A stretch of 64,000 bases of DNA from Strobilurus pachycystidiatus (Eukaryota > Basidiomycota > Agaricomycetes > Agaricales > Physalacriaceae), in contig JAHLMK010000016.1 in assembly GCA_019915135.1 (NCBI GenBank), positions 496,001 to 560,000 on the forward strand, read 5' to 3'. Of this stretch, positions 46,932 through 57,013 are shown one piece after another (position 1 is the first letter of the stretch; every line of letters begins with the position of its first letter). A program made the position numbers and the translations under genes. The notes under the pieces were generated by a model that had not been told where the DNA came from, did not search any database, and saw only the letters and a list, made by a program, of their open reading frames with translations.

Positions 46932-47128
46932 GGGTCATCGGGATCCTTCCCCTTTTCGGTTCACCCACAGGAAAGCGGGACGGTTCTCGGAACCGTTCCG
47001 TTTCCCCTTTTCCCAACTCACAACATTCAGTGTCTTGGTTCGTTCTTCGAAGGCAAGAAATAAATTGGTTTATTTATTGGCAACAGGTATTCGACTTGAA
47101 CAGTGGAAAGATTCGCCCCGTCGTGAAA
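46932..47128 (+). repeat. Ngaro repeat B1
   Basis: 197 bp from GGGTCATCGGGATCC to CCCCGTCGTGAAA; same as B2. It directly abuts A2 with no base between. Confidence 0.92.
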
Positions 47129-47300
47129 TGGAAGCCACAAGGGGGTTGGCGCGGGTAGGAGGAATTGTGGCGTGGTTTCACGCAGCGCATCTGAGACACG
47201 TGATCGTTGTCTCCTTGATCTTTCCCATCACAGTCGAATTTCGATATCTGGCGCTGGTTCCTCAAAAGGACCAGCCTTTCGGTACTTTCGTATTCTTTGG
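47129..47300 (+). repeat. Ngaro repeat A2
   Basis: 172 bp, the same sequence as A1. Followed by a 96-bp spacer (47301-47396) and then B2. Confidence 0.92.
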
Positions 47301-47396
47301 CCCACCCACCCGACACCTCTATTTGGATAAGAGGAAAGGTTTGCAGGATAGCAAGAAGGACAGCTAGGATCGCTGGATGTTAGAACAAAAGGGTAA

Positions 47397-47593
47397 GGGT
47401 CATCGGGATCCTTCCCCTTTTCGGTTCACCCACAGGAAAGCGGGACGGTTCTCGGAACCGTTCCGTTTCCCCTTTTCCCAACTCACAACATTCAGTGTCT
47501 TGGTTCGTTCTTCGAAGGCAAGAAATAAATTGGTTTATTTATTGGCAACAGGTATTCGACTTGAACAGTGGAAAGATTCGCCCCGTCGTGAAA
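47397..47593 (+). repeat. Ngaro repeat B2, right end of element
   Basis: 197 bp, the same sequence as B1, giving the order B1-A2-spacer-B2 typical of Ngaro elements. Host sequence resumes at CATCTCCC. Confidence 0.92.
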
Positions 47594-47781
47594 CATCTCC
47601 CACGATGCGATCCATTGGCCCTGAGCATGAGGAAGGTGCTTATATGTTATGCAAAAACAATTCAACACATTTATTCTTCCTTCCTTCCACGCAAATAATG
47701 TGCCAACTGAACCAGGATAAATCCCCAAAAACACGGTGATATAGAAGTAATAGTATCGATGACAACAGTGATTAAATAATG

Positions 47782-48720
47782 CTAGTGTCCAAAGACGCGA
47801 AAAGGTATACATTTGTTGGTGGGTCGTGTAGCAGAAGGAATGCCCGATACCAGATCGATAAAGACGCAAAGTCCATCCGAGAAATCCATCGAAGCAGCGG
47901 AATGCACAAGATAATAATTTGTATATGTATGGTTCACTGGCCTAAGAAATTGCCGCGACGTTTGCGCGTAAACATGAACTGCATCGGAAGTCTCTTCAGG
48001 CGATGCGTGAGACCAGATGGTTGCATCTTGTCCGTCGCGTAGGTCGAAGGCGCGGCTATGTAGATCGCGTGAGCCCACGTATACACCAAGAAGACGGCGT
48101 AACATACCTTGATGGATGATGTGCTCCAGGATAACTCTGTCGTTGTCGTTGTCGTCGTCCTCGTCTTCTGGTTCCGTCGTAGTGCAAATGTCCGAATCGG
48201 CATCCGAGTCCGAGTCCGAGTACAAGTCGCCGTCCATATCATGATCTCTATCTGCACCAACATTGTAAGGCGGGGTCGAAGTTACACAGAGTGCATCGGG
48301 GTGTATGAATGCAACGGGCGACATGGTGAACTTTCCGAAGACACTGGAATTGGGCAAGTTTAGCACAAAAGACCATAGTCAAAGATGTGGAATGGGGACT
48401 GACGGAGATTTCGGAGCGTCAATGGATACGAGTCCGTTTACGTTCTGGCGCCACTTTTGGATGTAGGATACGTTGGTAGGTTTTTTCTTTTCATCGGTGG
48501 CGAGCGTTGGTACACTGGAACGACAAGTCAGAGTCCACACCTACGAAAGAGATCGGAAACTCACTTGTTGAACAACGCAGCGAAAGTCTGGAGGTCCGCA
48601 TCGTATATATGCTCCGACATGAGTCTCAGAGGACGTCCTTCGAGAATGCATCGCGTCTCATAGCGTTTGTCTAGACGGCTGGCGTCGACGGCGGCGTTCG
48701 TGGTGGCGTTTATAGTCATG
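47782..48720 (-). CDS. Hypothetical protein with acidic region
   Basis: Start MTINATTNAAVDASRLDKRY at 48720. Two short introns (first about 48566-48513 with GTGAGT; second near 48418-48355) join in phase to VPTLATDEKKKPTNVSYIQK and VFGKFTMSPVAFIHPD. An Asp/Glu/Ser run (SDSDSDADSD, EDEDDDNDND) divides the protein. From about 48109 two readings exist: unspliced to the stop at 47782, or a 52-nt intron (GTATGT...CATAG) leading to a stop at 47934. I prefer the unspliced end because it keeps a longer plausible sequence (DGLCVFIDLVSG). No domain recognised. The gene ends 188 bp from the retrotransposon, so its 3' UTR may run into repeat B2. Confidence 0.5.
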
Positions 48721-49679
48721 GTCTTCACGTTGTGGACAAAAGAAAGGAGTGTTTAGGTTACAGTTGATTCACCGAACTAACGGGAGATGAGGGATGGAAC
48801 AAAAGCGACGGGCTGTAACATACCCTTATAACACTCCGCCACTTCCTTTTGTGAAGAACAATAATCAATTGATCAACACAAAGAGAACAAAAAGACGATT
48901 ACCGATGGGGAAGATGGGTCGTGCTGTTCGAGTAAGTCTAGACTCCGTCTCCAAGCTGCGTCCAATTTCAGCGCGTACTGGGAGCACCGAGCTGCCCAGC
49001 CGATTTCGACGAATCTTGCCAGAGAACCTAGCGGATGGAGCTAGGTCGGATTTTCGCGTCGGGGCTCCCAGTGCCCACGTTGCGCCGTCTAACAGAACGT
49101 CGGCTTAAATTCGACCTCATGGCGTTGCCAGTGGACCTACATTGATTGAAATTTACTCGTCCTAGTCCTTCGTTCGGCGACAATCATGATGAAAACAAGA
49201 CCGCTTTGTGTCGTGGGGGGATAGCATCATAGGTTGCCCAGCTCGTTGATCGTAGGTGAAGACAAGTGCAACAAGGTCAAAGGTAGGATGATGATGGTTG
49301 GTTGGGAAGGAGAGGGCCCTGGCAGTGGAAAGTGCCGAAAAGCCTTGTGTGGCGGTGCTGCTGCCGCGGTCAGGCGCGTAATCAAAACAGTTGGCAACTT
49401 GACTTGCTACCACGACGATCACCTTGAACGCAGCCTCATTCTACGAGGCAAAACAAATTTGAATGCATGCGAAATGGTGAGCATAATCGTTCCATGCCCG
49501 CTTCGCGCTAAATGAGCGCGTCTAAGTAGACGTCAACCTACAACGACTTACCGTCTGGACCAGAAGCGTGGCTGCAGCTTACACTCGCTCCGAATAGCCC
49601 TGTACGCCATGCAATAGACACTCTGCCGACACCAATCCTTGCGCTTCTGCGGAACAACGATCCACCGTCGCCTTCCGAC
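48721..49679. other. Divergent intergenic region
   Basis: Between the hypothetical gene and the F-box gene. The F-box frame is open upstream to about 49561 without an ATG (reading LPTPILALLRNNDPPSPSD), so an unseen upstream exon is possible. Nothing else supported. Confidence 0.45.
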
Positions 49680-51218
49680 ATGTCCATCCTGCATGCCTGT
49701 TTCTCCTTGATTGACGCGTCCATTGCCCGCCTGTGGGTCAAGATAAACAGCCTTCCTCACGGACACGACCTTGCGGACTGCGAACGCGACCTCGATGCTT
49801 TACAGAACTTTCATACTCTACTCGCAGGAGCCTGTTCGCCTGTACGACGCGTTCCGCTCGAGGTACTCCAGGAAATCTTTATCATGGCGGCACCGCTCAA
49901 CTCCGACTTCGGAGTATCACCCATGGCCAATACAGTCAACCTTTTTGACGCGACGGAAGCACCGTGGGTCATCGGTCGCGTGTGTCGTGGCTGGCGGAGC
50001 GCGTCAGTGTGTCCACGGCTTTGGTCCCGGATACGGGTGACACACCGCGAGGTTATGCGTTACCTCCACATTCGCAAAGGGAATGCCATGGCTGCTTACA
50101 CCGCTCTCGAAGATGTCTTACGTCGCGCTCGTCCATGCCCAATCGTTTTCCGCTTCGAATGGGGCACAAAGGATATTGACATCGGGCGTCAGCTTTTTGG
50201 CAACCTCGTACAACACTCCCAGCAGTGGCACTCGGCCTCAATCCAGATACCGCCGGAAGATTTTCAGCTCGAGCTCGCTGCAGTGCGCGGAAAGCTCACC
50301 TCTCTGGAGCATCTCTGGTTGCAGGGCACCATGTATGAGGACCAAGCGACCGCGGTCGTCGATGTCTTCGAAGACGCCCCAAAGCTCCAGTCCGTCGACT
50401 TTTACCACGTGGACCCCATCCTGTCTTGCCTTGCCCTGACACACCTCAAAATTCAACTCTGTGCCCCGAAAGTCCCCCTTGTTCTCCCGCTCTTGAAGCA
50501 CTGTCCCAACCTCCAGAAGGTCGAGGTTGACGTTTTCGTCCCCGCCAACCTGGTCTGGCCAACAAACGAGCCGCGTCTCACTCATTCCCTCACCACCCTG
50601 ACGACAAACGACCCCACCCTTCTCGAAGTCTTATCTCTTCCCCACCTGCAAGATCTCCGGTTGGGTCCTTTCGCGACGAACAATTTTCTTCATCCTCTTC
50701 TGCCGAGCATGCACACTCTCTTCCGTCTCGCCCCTCCTCCTCTCTTGTCATTGACTCTCATGAATTTCGATCCAAGCGTCGGCTCTCTCACATCAGTGCT
50801 TCAGTGCATCCCCACCCTACTCCATCTCTCCATCAAATTCTTTTGCAACCCCAACTCTGACCAGCCACCGTTAATCGACCGGACTCTCGCCGCCCTCGTG
50901 CACGCCATGAGCACCACGCCTCTCATCCCATCCCTCACGACATTCACGTTCAGCTTCATCACCCTCAACAAACGATACGCGAAAACAAAGTGGCAGTGGG
51001 TGGACAGCGCGTTTGTGCGGATGATTTGGTCGCGGTATGCGCATCGGGTTCTGCAGGGGGTTGTGCTGGACATCGGTCTACCGAAGGGAGTGGAGGACGT
51101 CCTGCCGTTGGTACCGAACTTGAATGCGCGAGACTTTGATGCGTTGCGTGCGATGAAGCGCGCTGGGATGGACGTCAGCATTGGCCGCCGAGGAGCTCAG
51201 GGCATCTCTGTTGTGTGA
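49680..51218 (+). CDS. F-box-like protein with LRR-type C-terminus
   Basis: Uninterrupted frame of 512 codons from MSILHACFSLIDASIARLW. An N-terminal helix, then CSPVRRVPLEVLQEIFIMAA and VCRGWRSASVCPRLWSRI, form the F-box-like core in the usual agaricomycete layout. The rest is leucine-rich with LEHLWLQGT, LQSVDFYHVD, LALTHLKIQLC, LPHLQDLRLG and similar segments, predicted to build a solenoid for substrate binding. The true N-terminus may include an upstream exon, because the same frame continues in front of the ATG with a family-like LPTPILALLRNN. Adaptor of an SCF ubiquitin ligase; target unknown. Confidence 0.82.
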   Translation: MSILHACFSLIDASIARLWVKINSLPHGHDLADCERDLDALQNFHTLLAGACSPVRRVPLEVLQEIFIMAAPLNSDFGVSPMANTVNLFDATEAPWVIGRVCRGWRSASVCPRLWSRIRVTHREVMRYLHIRKGNAMAAYTALEDVLRRARPCPIVFRFEWGTKDIDIGRQLFGNLVQHSQQWHSASIQIPPEDFQLELAAVRGKLTSLEHLWLQGTMYEDQATAVVDVFEDAPKLQSVDFYHVDPILSCLALTHLKIQLCAPKVPLVLPLLKHCPNLQKVEVDVFVPANLVWPTNEPRLTHSLTTLTTNDPTLLEVLSLPHLQDLRLGPFATNNFLHPLLPSMHTLFRLAPPPLLSLTLMNFDPSVGSLTSVLQCIPTLLHLSIKFFCNPNSDQPPLIDRTLAALVHAMSTTPLIPSLTTFTFSFITLNKRYAKTKWQWVDSAFVRMIWSRYAHRVLQGVVLDIGLPKGVEDVLPLVPNLNARDFDALRAMKRAGMDVSIGRRGAQGISVV

Positions 51219-51449
51219 AGTCTTTCGTCGGTACGGTACCTATCACTCGGATTCTTATACCCTCGCTGTGCATGCGTGTTTTCGTTGAGCTCTGTTGTAT
51301 TGTTCTGTAGCATAATTTTCTGTGTACCAAATCGTACGTACGCTTCCTGCATGTCCTATAATTGTAAAACTACCTCTGGACCAAACTCATGTCGCGTATT
51401 ATGTGGTCTAATCTCGCTAACGGTGTACGAGCCTCCACACTCTGGCTCT

Positions 51450-54400
51450 TTAGTCAGTATACTGTCCACCTTGAAGCCACCTTCTCATCTCAGCGTCGAG
51501 ATCATCCGATGTAAGATCATCCGTTTGCTGGGGTAGCCCAGAGTCTGAACGTTTATATGAACACGATGTACGACAACGGTACAACACTACGATGCACTCA
51601 CCTGCACCATCGACGAACGTCGGGAAAAAGGTGTTAGAAAGAGTGGAGCCTTCATCGGTAGCACTAGCGCCGTCATTCGCAAAATGTTGCTGGAACCATG
51701 CGTTATATTCGTCTTGGGATGGGGAGGTAGTTGGGCCTGATAACGGTCGACCCAACTGATTCTGAGAGAGCGGCAGTGTGATGTCTGCGGAATGAGGGAA
51801 GGGTACATCTGTCACGACATCAAGCCAATCTAGGTTAAGCGAAGATATCGACTGGTCCAGTGAAGGCATGGGCGGCAGCAATCCGAAGTGCTCTGGTTCG
51901 TGTTCCGCATCTCGGGTACGCTTGAGAGAAGGGGTGGATTCCGCTACAGGAAAGTCCCCCATGTCGCCAATGAGAGCGCGTATCTTGTCACTGTGTGCAG
52001 TCCAATGAATTCGTTGAACAAGACGACGTGATACGACTCACGCGAGACGACCAGCAAGTTTGGACTGTTTCTCCTGAGCAGTCAAAACATCGAGACATTT
52101 GCGCACAATCTCCATGTCCTGAAGCAGCTGTGATTTCGGTCCACCAGACTTCTGCGTACGCCAAATGTTGATACAGACGGCGACTGCGGAGGAGAACATC
52201 GCATTCTAGTGCATCTATGAGCCTTGTGTGAGGCGGTAGTGGTGTACGAACCTGGAGCCCGGGAAGGGGTGCATAACCCCGTTGCTGGTAGGCGTCCATG
52301 ACATGACAGCACGCCCTCGCAGCATTGACACAGATCGCCAAAGACGCGAAAGACATAGATGAGCTCGTGAGTTTTCCGATCAGCGACAGAAAAGGCCGGT
52401 GTAGCTGAAGTTGAGCCCAGTAGTACTTCACGTACAGATGTGTCGAGATCTTGAAGAGGTCCGGATCGGATTGGTAGCGATCCCAGCGCACTGCGACTAG
52501 TCAGTCTAGAGAAGATAGCCTCAAAAGGCACTGCCGATCGTACAGAAGTCTGGCATCGTGTCGACCCACTTATGAAGTGCCGCGTCGATGTCGGAGACCA
52601 CGGAACGATACCAGTTTGGACCGGCGGCTGGGCCCATTTCTGACCTTTTAACGGTGTACTGGTGACAAAGTCACCTGAAAATTGATATAGCAGGGGTGGC
52701 CGCTTACCATCGTTCTATGCGTGAAAGCAAACCATTCCAGAAGCTGTAAATACTTCACCCAGCCTGTGACCTTTGTAGGCTTCCCTTCTGGCTGTCTGAA
52801 CATCTTATCAGGATCATCGTGGGCCCAGTACTCGTAATCGCATTCAACAGGCATTTCTAGGTCATAACTGCCATCAGTTAACGTCAATGGAGGACAGTGA
52901 CAGAGATCACATCGACTTACTCGTCAGCTGTCGTTGAAACAGGCCGCCCAGCCGCAATCGAGACGTTCACATCCATCGCGAGTAAAGCCCAAAACACCCT
53001 TTTGTACTCCTCGTCTTCGATGGTGTTTCGACTTCCGGCGGGTTTCCTTCGATGGACCCCAATGCTCTGTGCCATCCGAATACCGAAGCCTGGAAGAGCC
53101 CAAGCTGCCTCTGGAGTTGTCGAGCCATGTAAAAAGAGCATGCACATCTGATCAGAACGATGACGATGATAAGTGAACTAGGAACGGTGGTTGTACGAGG
53201 AACTGACCATGTAGAGCTGCAAGTCATAAAGCCTGGGTGGTCTGTTCAAGACAACAGGGAGCGTCGGGATCTGCTGGTAGAAATTCCAGCCATTCGTGTA
53301 CGGCTGGTCTGGCGATAGAAGTACGCGCGGATCCTGCGAGTGCCGTGCGCCGACGGCGCAAGCCGCTAGAACCAATGCGCCAAAAGATGTATCGTACTCG
53401 TGAAGTCTTTGCTGGATGTTCTTCTCGAACTGTGGACGGTATAGAAGGCAGATGAATACGTCGTGTTCGTTATAATATAGCTCGATGAGGTGATGGAGGA
53501 GGTCGTCCTCTGGAAAGATGTACGGGACAGAGTAGTCGACTTCGTCCCACGATAATGGAGACTGTACGCGATAAGGTCAAAAAGCGAAGACGGAACAAGG
53601 AAAGCACAAACAGGCCGATCCGTCCAAAACTGCGGGCGTTTAGTATCTAGGGAAAGTCCTTCCGCGTTTCCTGTAAGGCCTCTCCTAATATCCAGTGCAT
53701 CCCTCATCAGCATTATCCCGCTCGACTTGCCGTAGTGGCGATTCCTGTGTGTGGAAAGTGTGAGGTGCCGCATATTCTCTGCAAGTGCTGCATCGGAGTC
53801 CTCTGTCAGTTCCCGTAAATTGTCCGAAACCGACAGAGTGTCTTCCGAGTTTTGTTGCATGACGGCGCGTGTGACATCTTCGTTGTTGAAGAAAGATGGG
53901 GAGAATGGTTTCTGTTGACTTTTGTGGCCCTCGAGGGATTGAATATGACGAGCGAGTTCGAGAACGAGTTGACGAAGTGCAGTTAGATCTTGTGGGAGTG
54001 CGAAACTATCCGGGGCGGAGCATATGTCGGCAACATGGGCACGTAACGCTTCAACTCGCTGAGAGTAGTAGGTGTACGTCAGTTGTTGGCCAGGCCGCAT
54101 TATGAAGTAACGTGCCTGGTCATCGGTTCGACCAACGGCCTCTTTGAATGGGTTACGAATCTGGATCATGTTGTGAGCCACGATGATGCGCCAGAAGTCT
54201 TGGTTGTCCATACTCGAATGATTGTTTCTGGAACAGCGAGTGTTGGTGATGGAGAGCATGGATCCAGTATCGTGCGGGCTTACCTGTCGAGCCTCGAATG
54301 CATGATGAGTGCATTCCTCCTGAAACGCGATACACGTCGTACATTTGTTCCCAGGCATAGTCGCACTGTCACCTAAGACTAGCATCAGACCATGCACACG

Positions 54401-54594
54401 GTGCCCTATCAAACAAGCTGGTTCCGTGTACATTTTGCTAGATGGAAAGATGCTTTTCAGCGTGCGGAAACTGGTGATGGCTCGACTAGCGCACTTTTCC
54501 GGCGTCTGCACGGGTCGCATGCTCCTCTGGTTCTCCTCTTTTTGGGAACAATGTCAGGATATCCCAAGTCGGAGCTCGAAGCAGCTGTAGCCAT
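51450..54594 (-). CDS. Fungal-specific transcription factor, degenerate zinc cluster
   Basis: Starts MATAASSSDLGYPDIVPKK at 54594. The basic RRTRGACDPCRRRK half of a Zn2Cys6 cluster is cut by an intron, and the next exon brings PGNKCTTCIAFQEECTHH. In every splice I could construct, the third Cys (after the KxR position) is missing. Downstream, ten or so exons encode the Fungal_trans middle region: FGALVLAACAVGARHSQDP, GIRMAQSIGVHRR, EDEEYKRVFWALLAMDV and GRPVSTT followed by ECDYEYW. The C-terminus is an Asp/Ser/Pro-rich tail, possibly activating. It would be a nuclear DNA-binding regulator; loss of one zinc ligand could abolish DNA binding. Exon borders are approximate beyond those named. Confidence 0.8.
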
Positions 54595-54880
54595 GATGCG
54601 GCGCCGGAGAAACTGAGGACAGTTTGCTGGCGTCGTCTGAGGTTTTGTTCAATAGTGCCTCCTGGATCGGCGCAAAGTCGCGTCGTGGAACTGACAATTC
54701 TGGTTGGTGATGATCGTCATAGAGAGAGTATTGAAGGCCGTTGTCGCGTGGTCCCGGGCCGGCAATTTCTTGCTGCCGGGCACCCACCCGCGACTTTCCG
54801 TGGTTTACAAGTACATTTTACATCGAGTTACAAGTGCGAGAAAGTATGCGCGTACGATACAAAGACGTCAGGAACAAAGT

Positions 54881-56055
54881 TTACTGATCTTCGGCTTCAG
54901 AGTTATTTGTATCGGCCCCGACACCATGAGACGCCAAGAGGACGTCCAAGGCTTCCTTCTGACGAGCTACCACATCCTTGCAAAGCTCGTTCAGCCGTGC
55001 GGCGAACCCAACAAGATCATGGTCCGTCGCAATGAAATCCAGATCGTGCTTGTCAAACATCGGTCTCGCCCTGAAGTGTAAAGTCATCCATAGTCCTTTG
55101 AATTGATGCAGAAGCGCCTGCAAGTGGGCGTGTCGTTCAATGCCCCCGCCTACTCCCCGCGCAATGGCATAGAAGCTTCCCTTGTCGCGATGCATGTGAT
55201 ACGGTTTGAAGGCGACAAGAGATGATCCGAGTTGGTCTAGCATGAACAGAATGCGCTTCGTGTAATGCCCGTCTGGATTGGAGAGTTTCATGACGACTGT
55301 GCTCCCCTCCAGCTTCGTGGTCGACAGTGCGATGATGATCTGGGACACGGCTAGAAGACCGCCGGCATCGATTTGGTTCCGCAACTGGTGCGCGTCAAGG
55401 AGGATGAGATCGTATTGGCGGAGAGTTAGTTCGGGGGGAAGCATCTGCGGAACCATGTGTCCGGTCACAATGAAGGAAGATGAAGGAGATGCTGGTTGGA
55501 TGATAGCAAGTCCCAGCTGGAAGAGAGTGATATCAGAGAAGAAGACAGTGTAGCGCGGCGTCAAGGTATCTGGTATGAGGAAGGGATGTCCTCCTTGGTC
55601 CGGAGGAAGAGATACGCCGACACCGGTGCACACTTTGTTCTTCTTGAGGATGTAAGTCGAGAAACCCCCTGGGCAACATCTGTTGGACGGATGAGAAAAG
55701 AAAGATGGTGAAAAGAAATGACTAACCCGAGATCCAGGAAACGGAATTGGCGTCCTACTTTGGGGAACGGTACGCAGTACTTGACGTGGTCGTCAATCTC
55801 GCCCATGATTTTGATCATCTTCTTGTACCACGTCTGACAAAGTTCATCGGTTGCGTTGTCAGCCGTGTCTTGCTGGGCAGACAGATGAAACCGAAGTTTC
55901 TTGTCGCTGCGCGCCTATGAGATATTCAGCCTCGGAAAAGATAACAATCATCATTGCGAAGACAACGACGATACCTTCTGCTTCAGTCTTTGGAGCTCTC
56001 GTAGGTTTGGATCCATCGATGTGGCGATGGGTGGGCCATGGGTGTTTGCCTGCAT
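54881..56055 (-). CDS. FtsJ-like methyltransferase
   Basis: Three exons, 56055-55975, 55914-55727, 55679-54881, give 355 aa. An N-terminal helical region (RELQRLKQK, then LRFHLSAQQDTADN) precedes the Rossmann core: SAM-binding FLDLGCCPGGFSTYIL split by the second intron, VCTGVGVSLP, the acidic YDLILLDAHQLRNQ, VVMKLSNPDG and KGSFYAIARG. Of the K-D-K-E tetrad of 2'-O-ribose methyltransferases, an Asp and the second Lys are visible; the final Glu position is Ser. RNA 2'-O-methylation is the family function, but activity and substrate here are open. Adjacent to the transcription factor gene on the same strand. Confidence 0.75.
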
Positions 56056-57013
56056 GATGGACGATTGTCGATATCGCTAGTCAAGTGACGTGGGGCATTA
56101 AGCGCTAGGAAACATGATGAGGCTGCATGGCTTTCTCGAGAAGCTGCAGATGACTGCCGTTCCGCGGCACCATTCAGTTTACAGCGCCTAGTCGGAGTTT
56201 GAGGGTTAACAGCTGTCGGCCTGTTGAGGGTGGGCATGAGATTTGCTTTCAACGTGCAGAGAGTTTATGAAAGTTAAGTCAATCAAGGCGTTCCGTGTAC
56301 AAGAGTCCCGATGCTTCAGAGGTCGTGGAAGACATTAGACAACAGCCGACCCGCGTCATCCGAAAGATTAGGTCGAGAAGTCCGCCGGCGAAGGCCGAAC
56401 ATTGCTGCCGGGTCTAAACTTGGCATCGTACTTAAACACGGTACATCTGCCGTACATATCCTGGGGCCTCCAGCATGCTCCGTCTTGTACAGAAGCCGCC
56501 TAAGTGAAGAATGTTGCCCATCACATCAAGGGTCTGCTGATGATTCGGTTTCTCACTACTCGGCTATATCTTTTGTGGCTTTGCCTTTCATCACTGGCAG
56601 GCTCTTGGACTCTCTCCTGGAAGCTCGAACGGAACCGAGACTTAAGGCGAGGCTACTGACCGACAAAACCATCCATAGTAACACAGATGTACCCCGAACA
56701 AACTGGGTAAGTCTACAACCATTCTCTTCTCAGTGCACCGTCGCTCTCACGATGCTGTATTGTTCTGCTTTAGTAACTGACTCTTTATTTTTCCATAGGA
56801 TTGCGGCCCTAGCTGAATAGACAACGTTGGCTCCCCTGCCGGCACCTTTCAAAGGAGGCGATGACCCCGCTCTACCTTGTGTCGCGAAAACAAGGCTCTA
56901 GTCATTCTTGATCACTGAAAAGGGAAGGCCGCGTTTTTCGAGTGCTGTGTAAAAGCCTGCCTGAGCCCTTGTCTTTTCCTTTCTCCATCCCCCCTATCAA
57001 ATCACCTTGAACC
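56056..57013. other. Divergent intergenic region
   Basis: Between the methyltransferase start and the second ABC gene start. A 169-codon + frame at 56311-56820 has no motif and no splice support. Pyrimidine-rich just before the ABC ATG (56975-57000), as usual for fungal promoters. Confidence 0.45.

Larger units (their letters stand above)
35298..47593 (+). mobile_element. Ngaro-type tyrosine-recombinase retrotransposon
   Basis: Bounded by split direct repeats: A1 at the left end and B1-A2-B2 at the right end, each pair equal in length and nearly or fully identical. Inside, on the + strand, are gag with zinc knuckles, reverse transcriptase/RNase H and a tyrosine recombinase, the defining gene set of YR retrotransposons (DIRS order). 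The split-repeat architecture assigns it to the Ngaro group rather than DIRS, which has inverted repeats. These elements integrate through a recombined circular intermediate without target duplication, and none is seen. Length is 12.3 kb; without two nested insertions (3.16 kb and 1.09 kb) it would be near 8 kb. Reverse transcriptase is damaged, so it is probably non-autonomous now. Confidence 0.9.

Noticed and set aside
56311..56820. 169-codon plus-strand ORF
   Set aside because: No family resemblance or codon pattern like its neighbours, and it stops before the ABC gene without a clear role.
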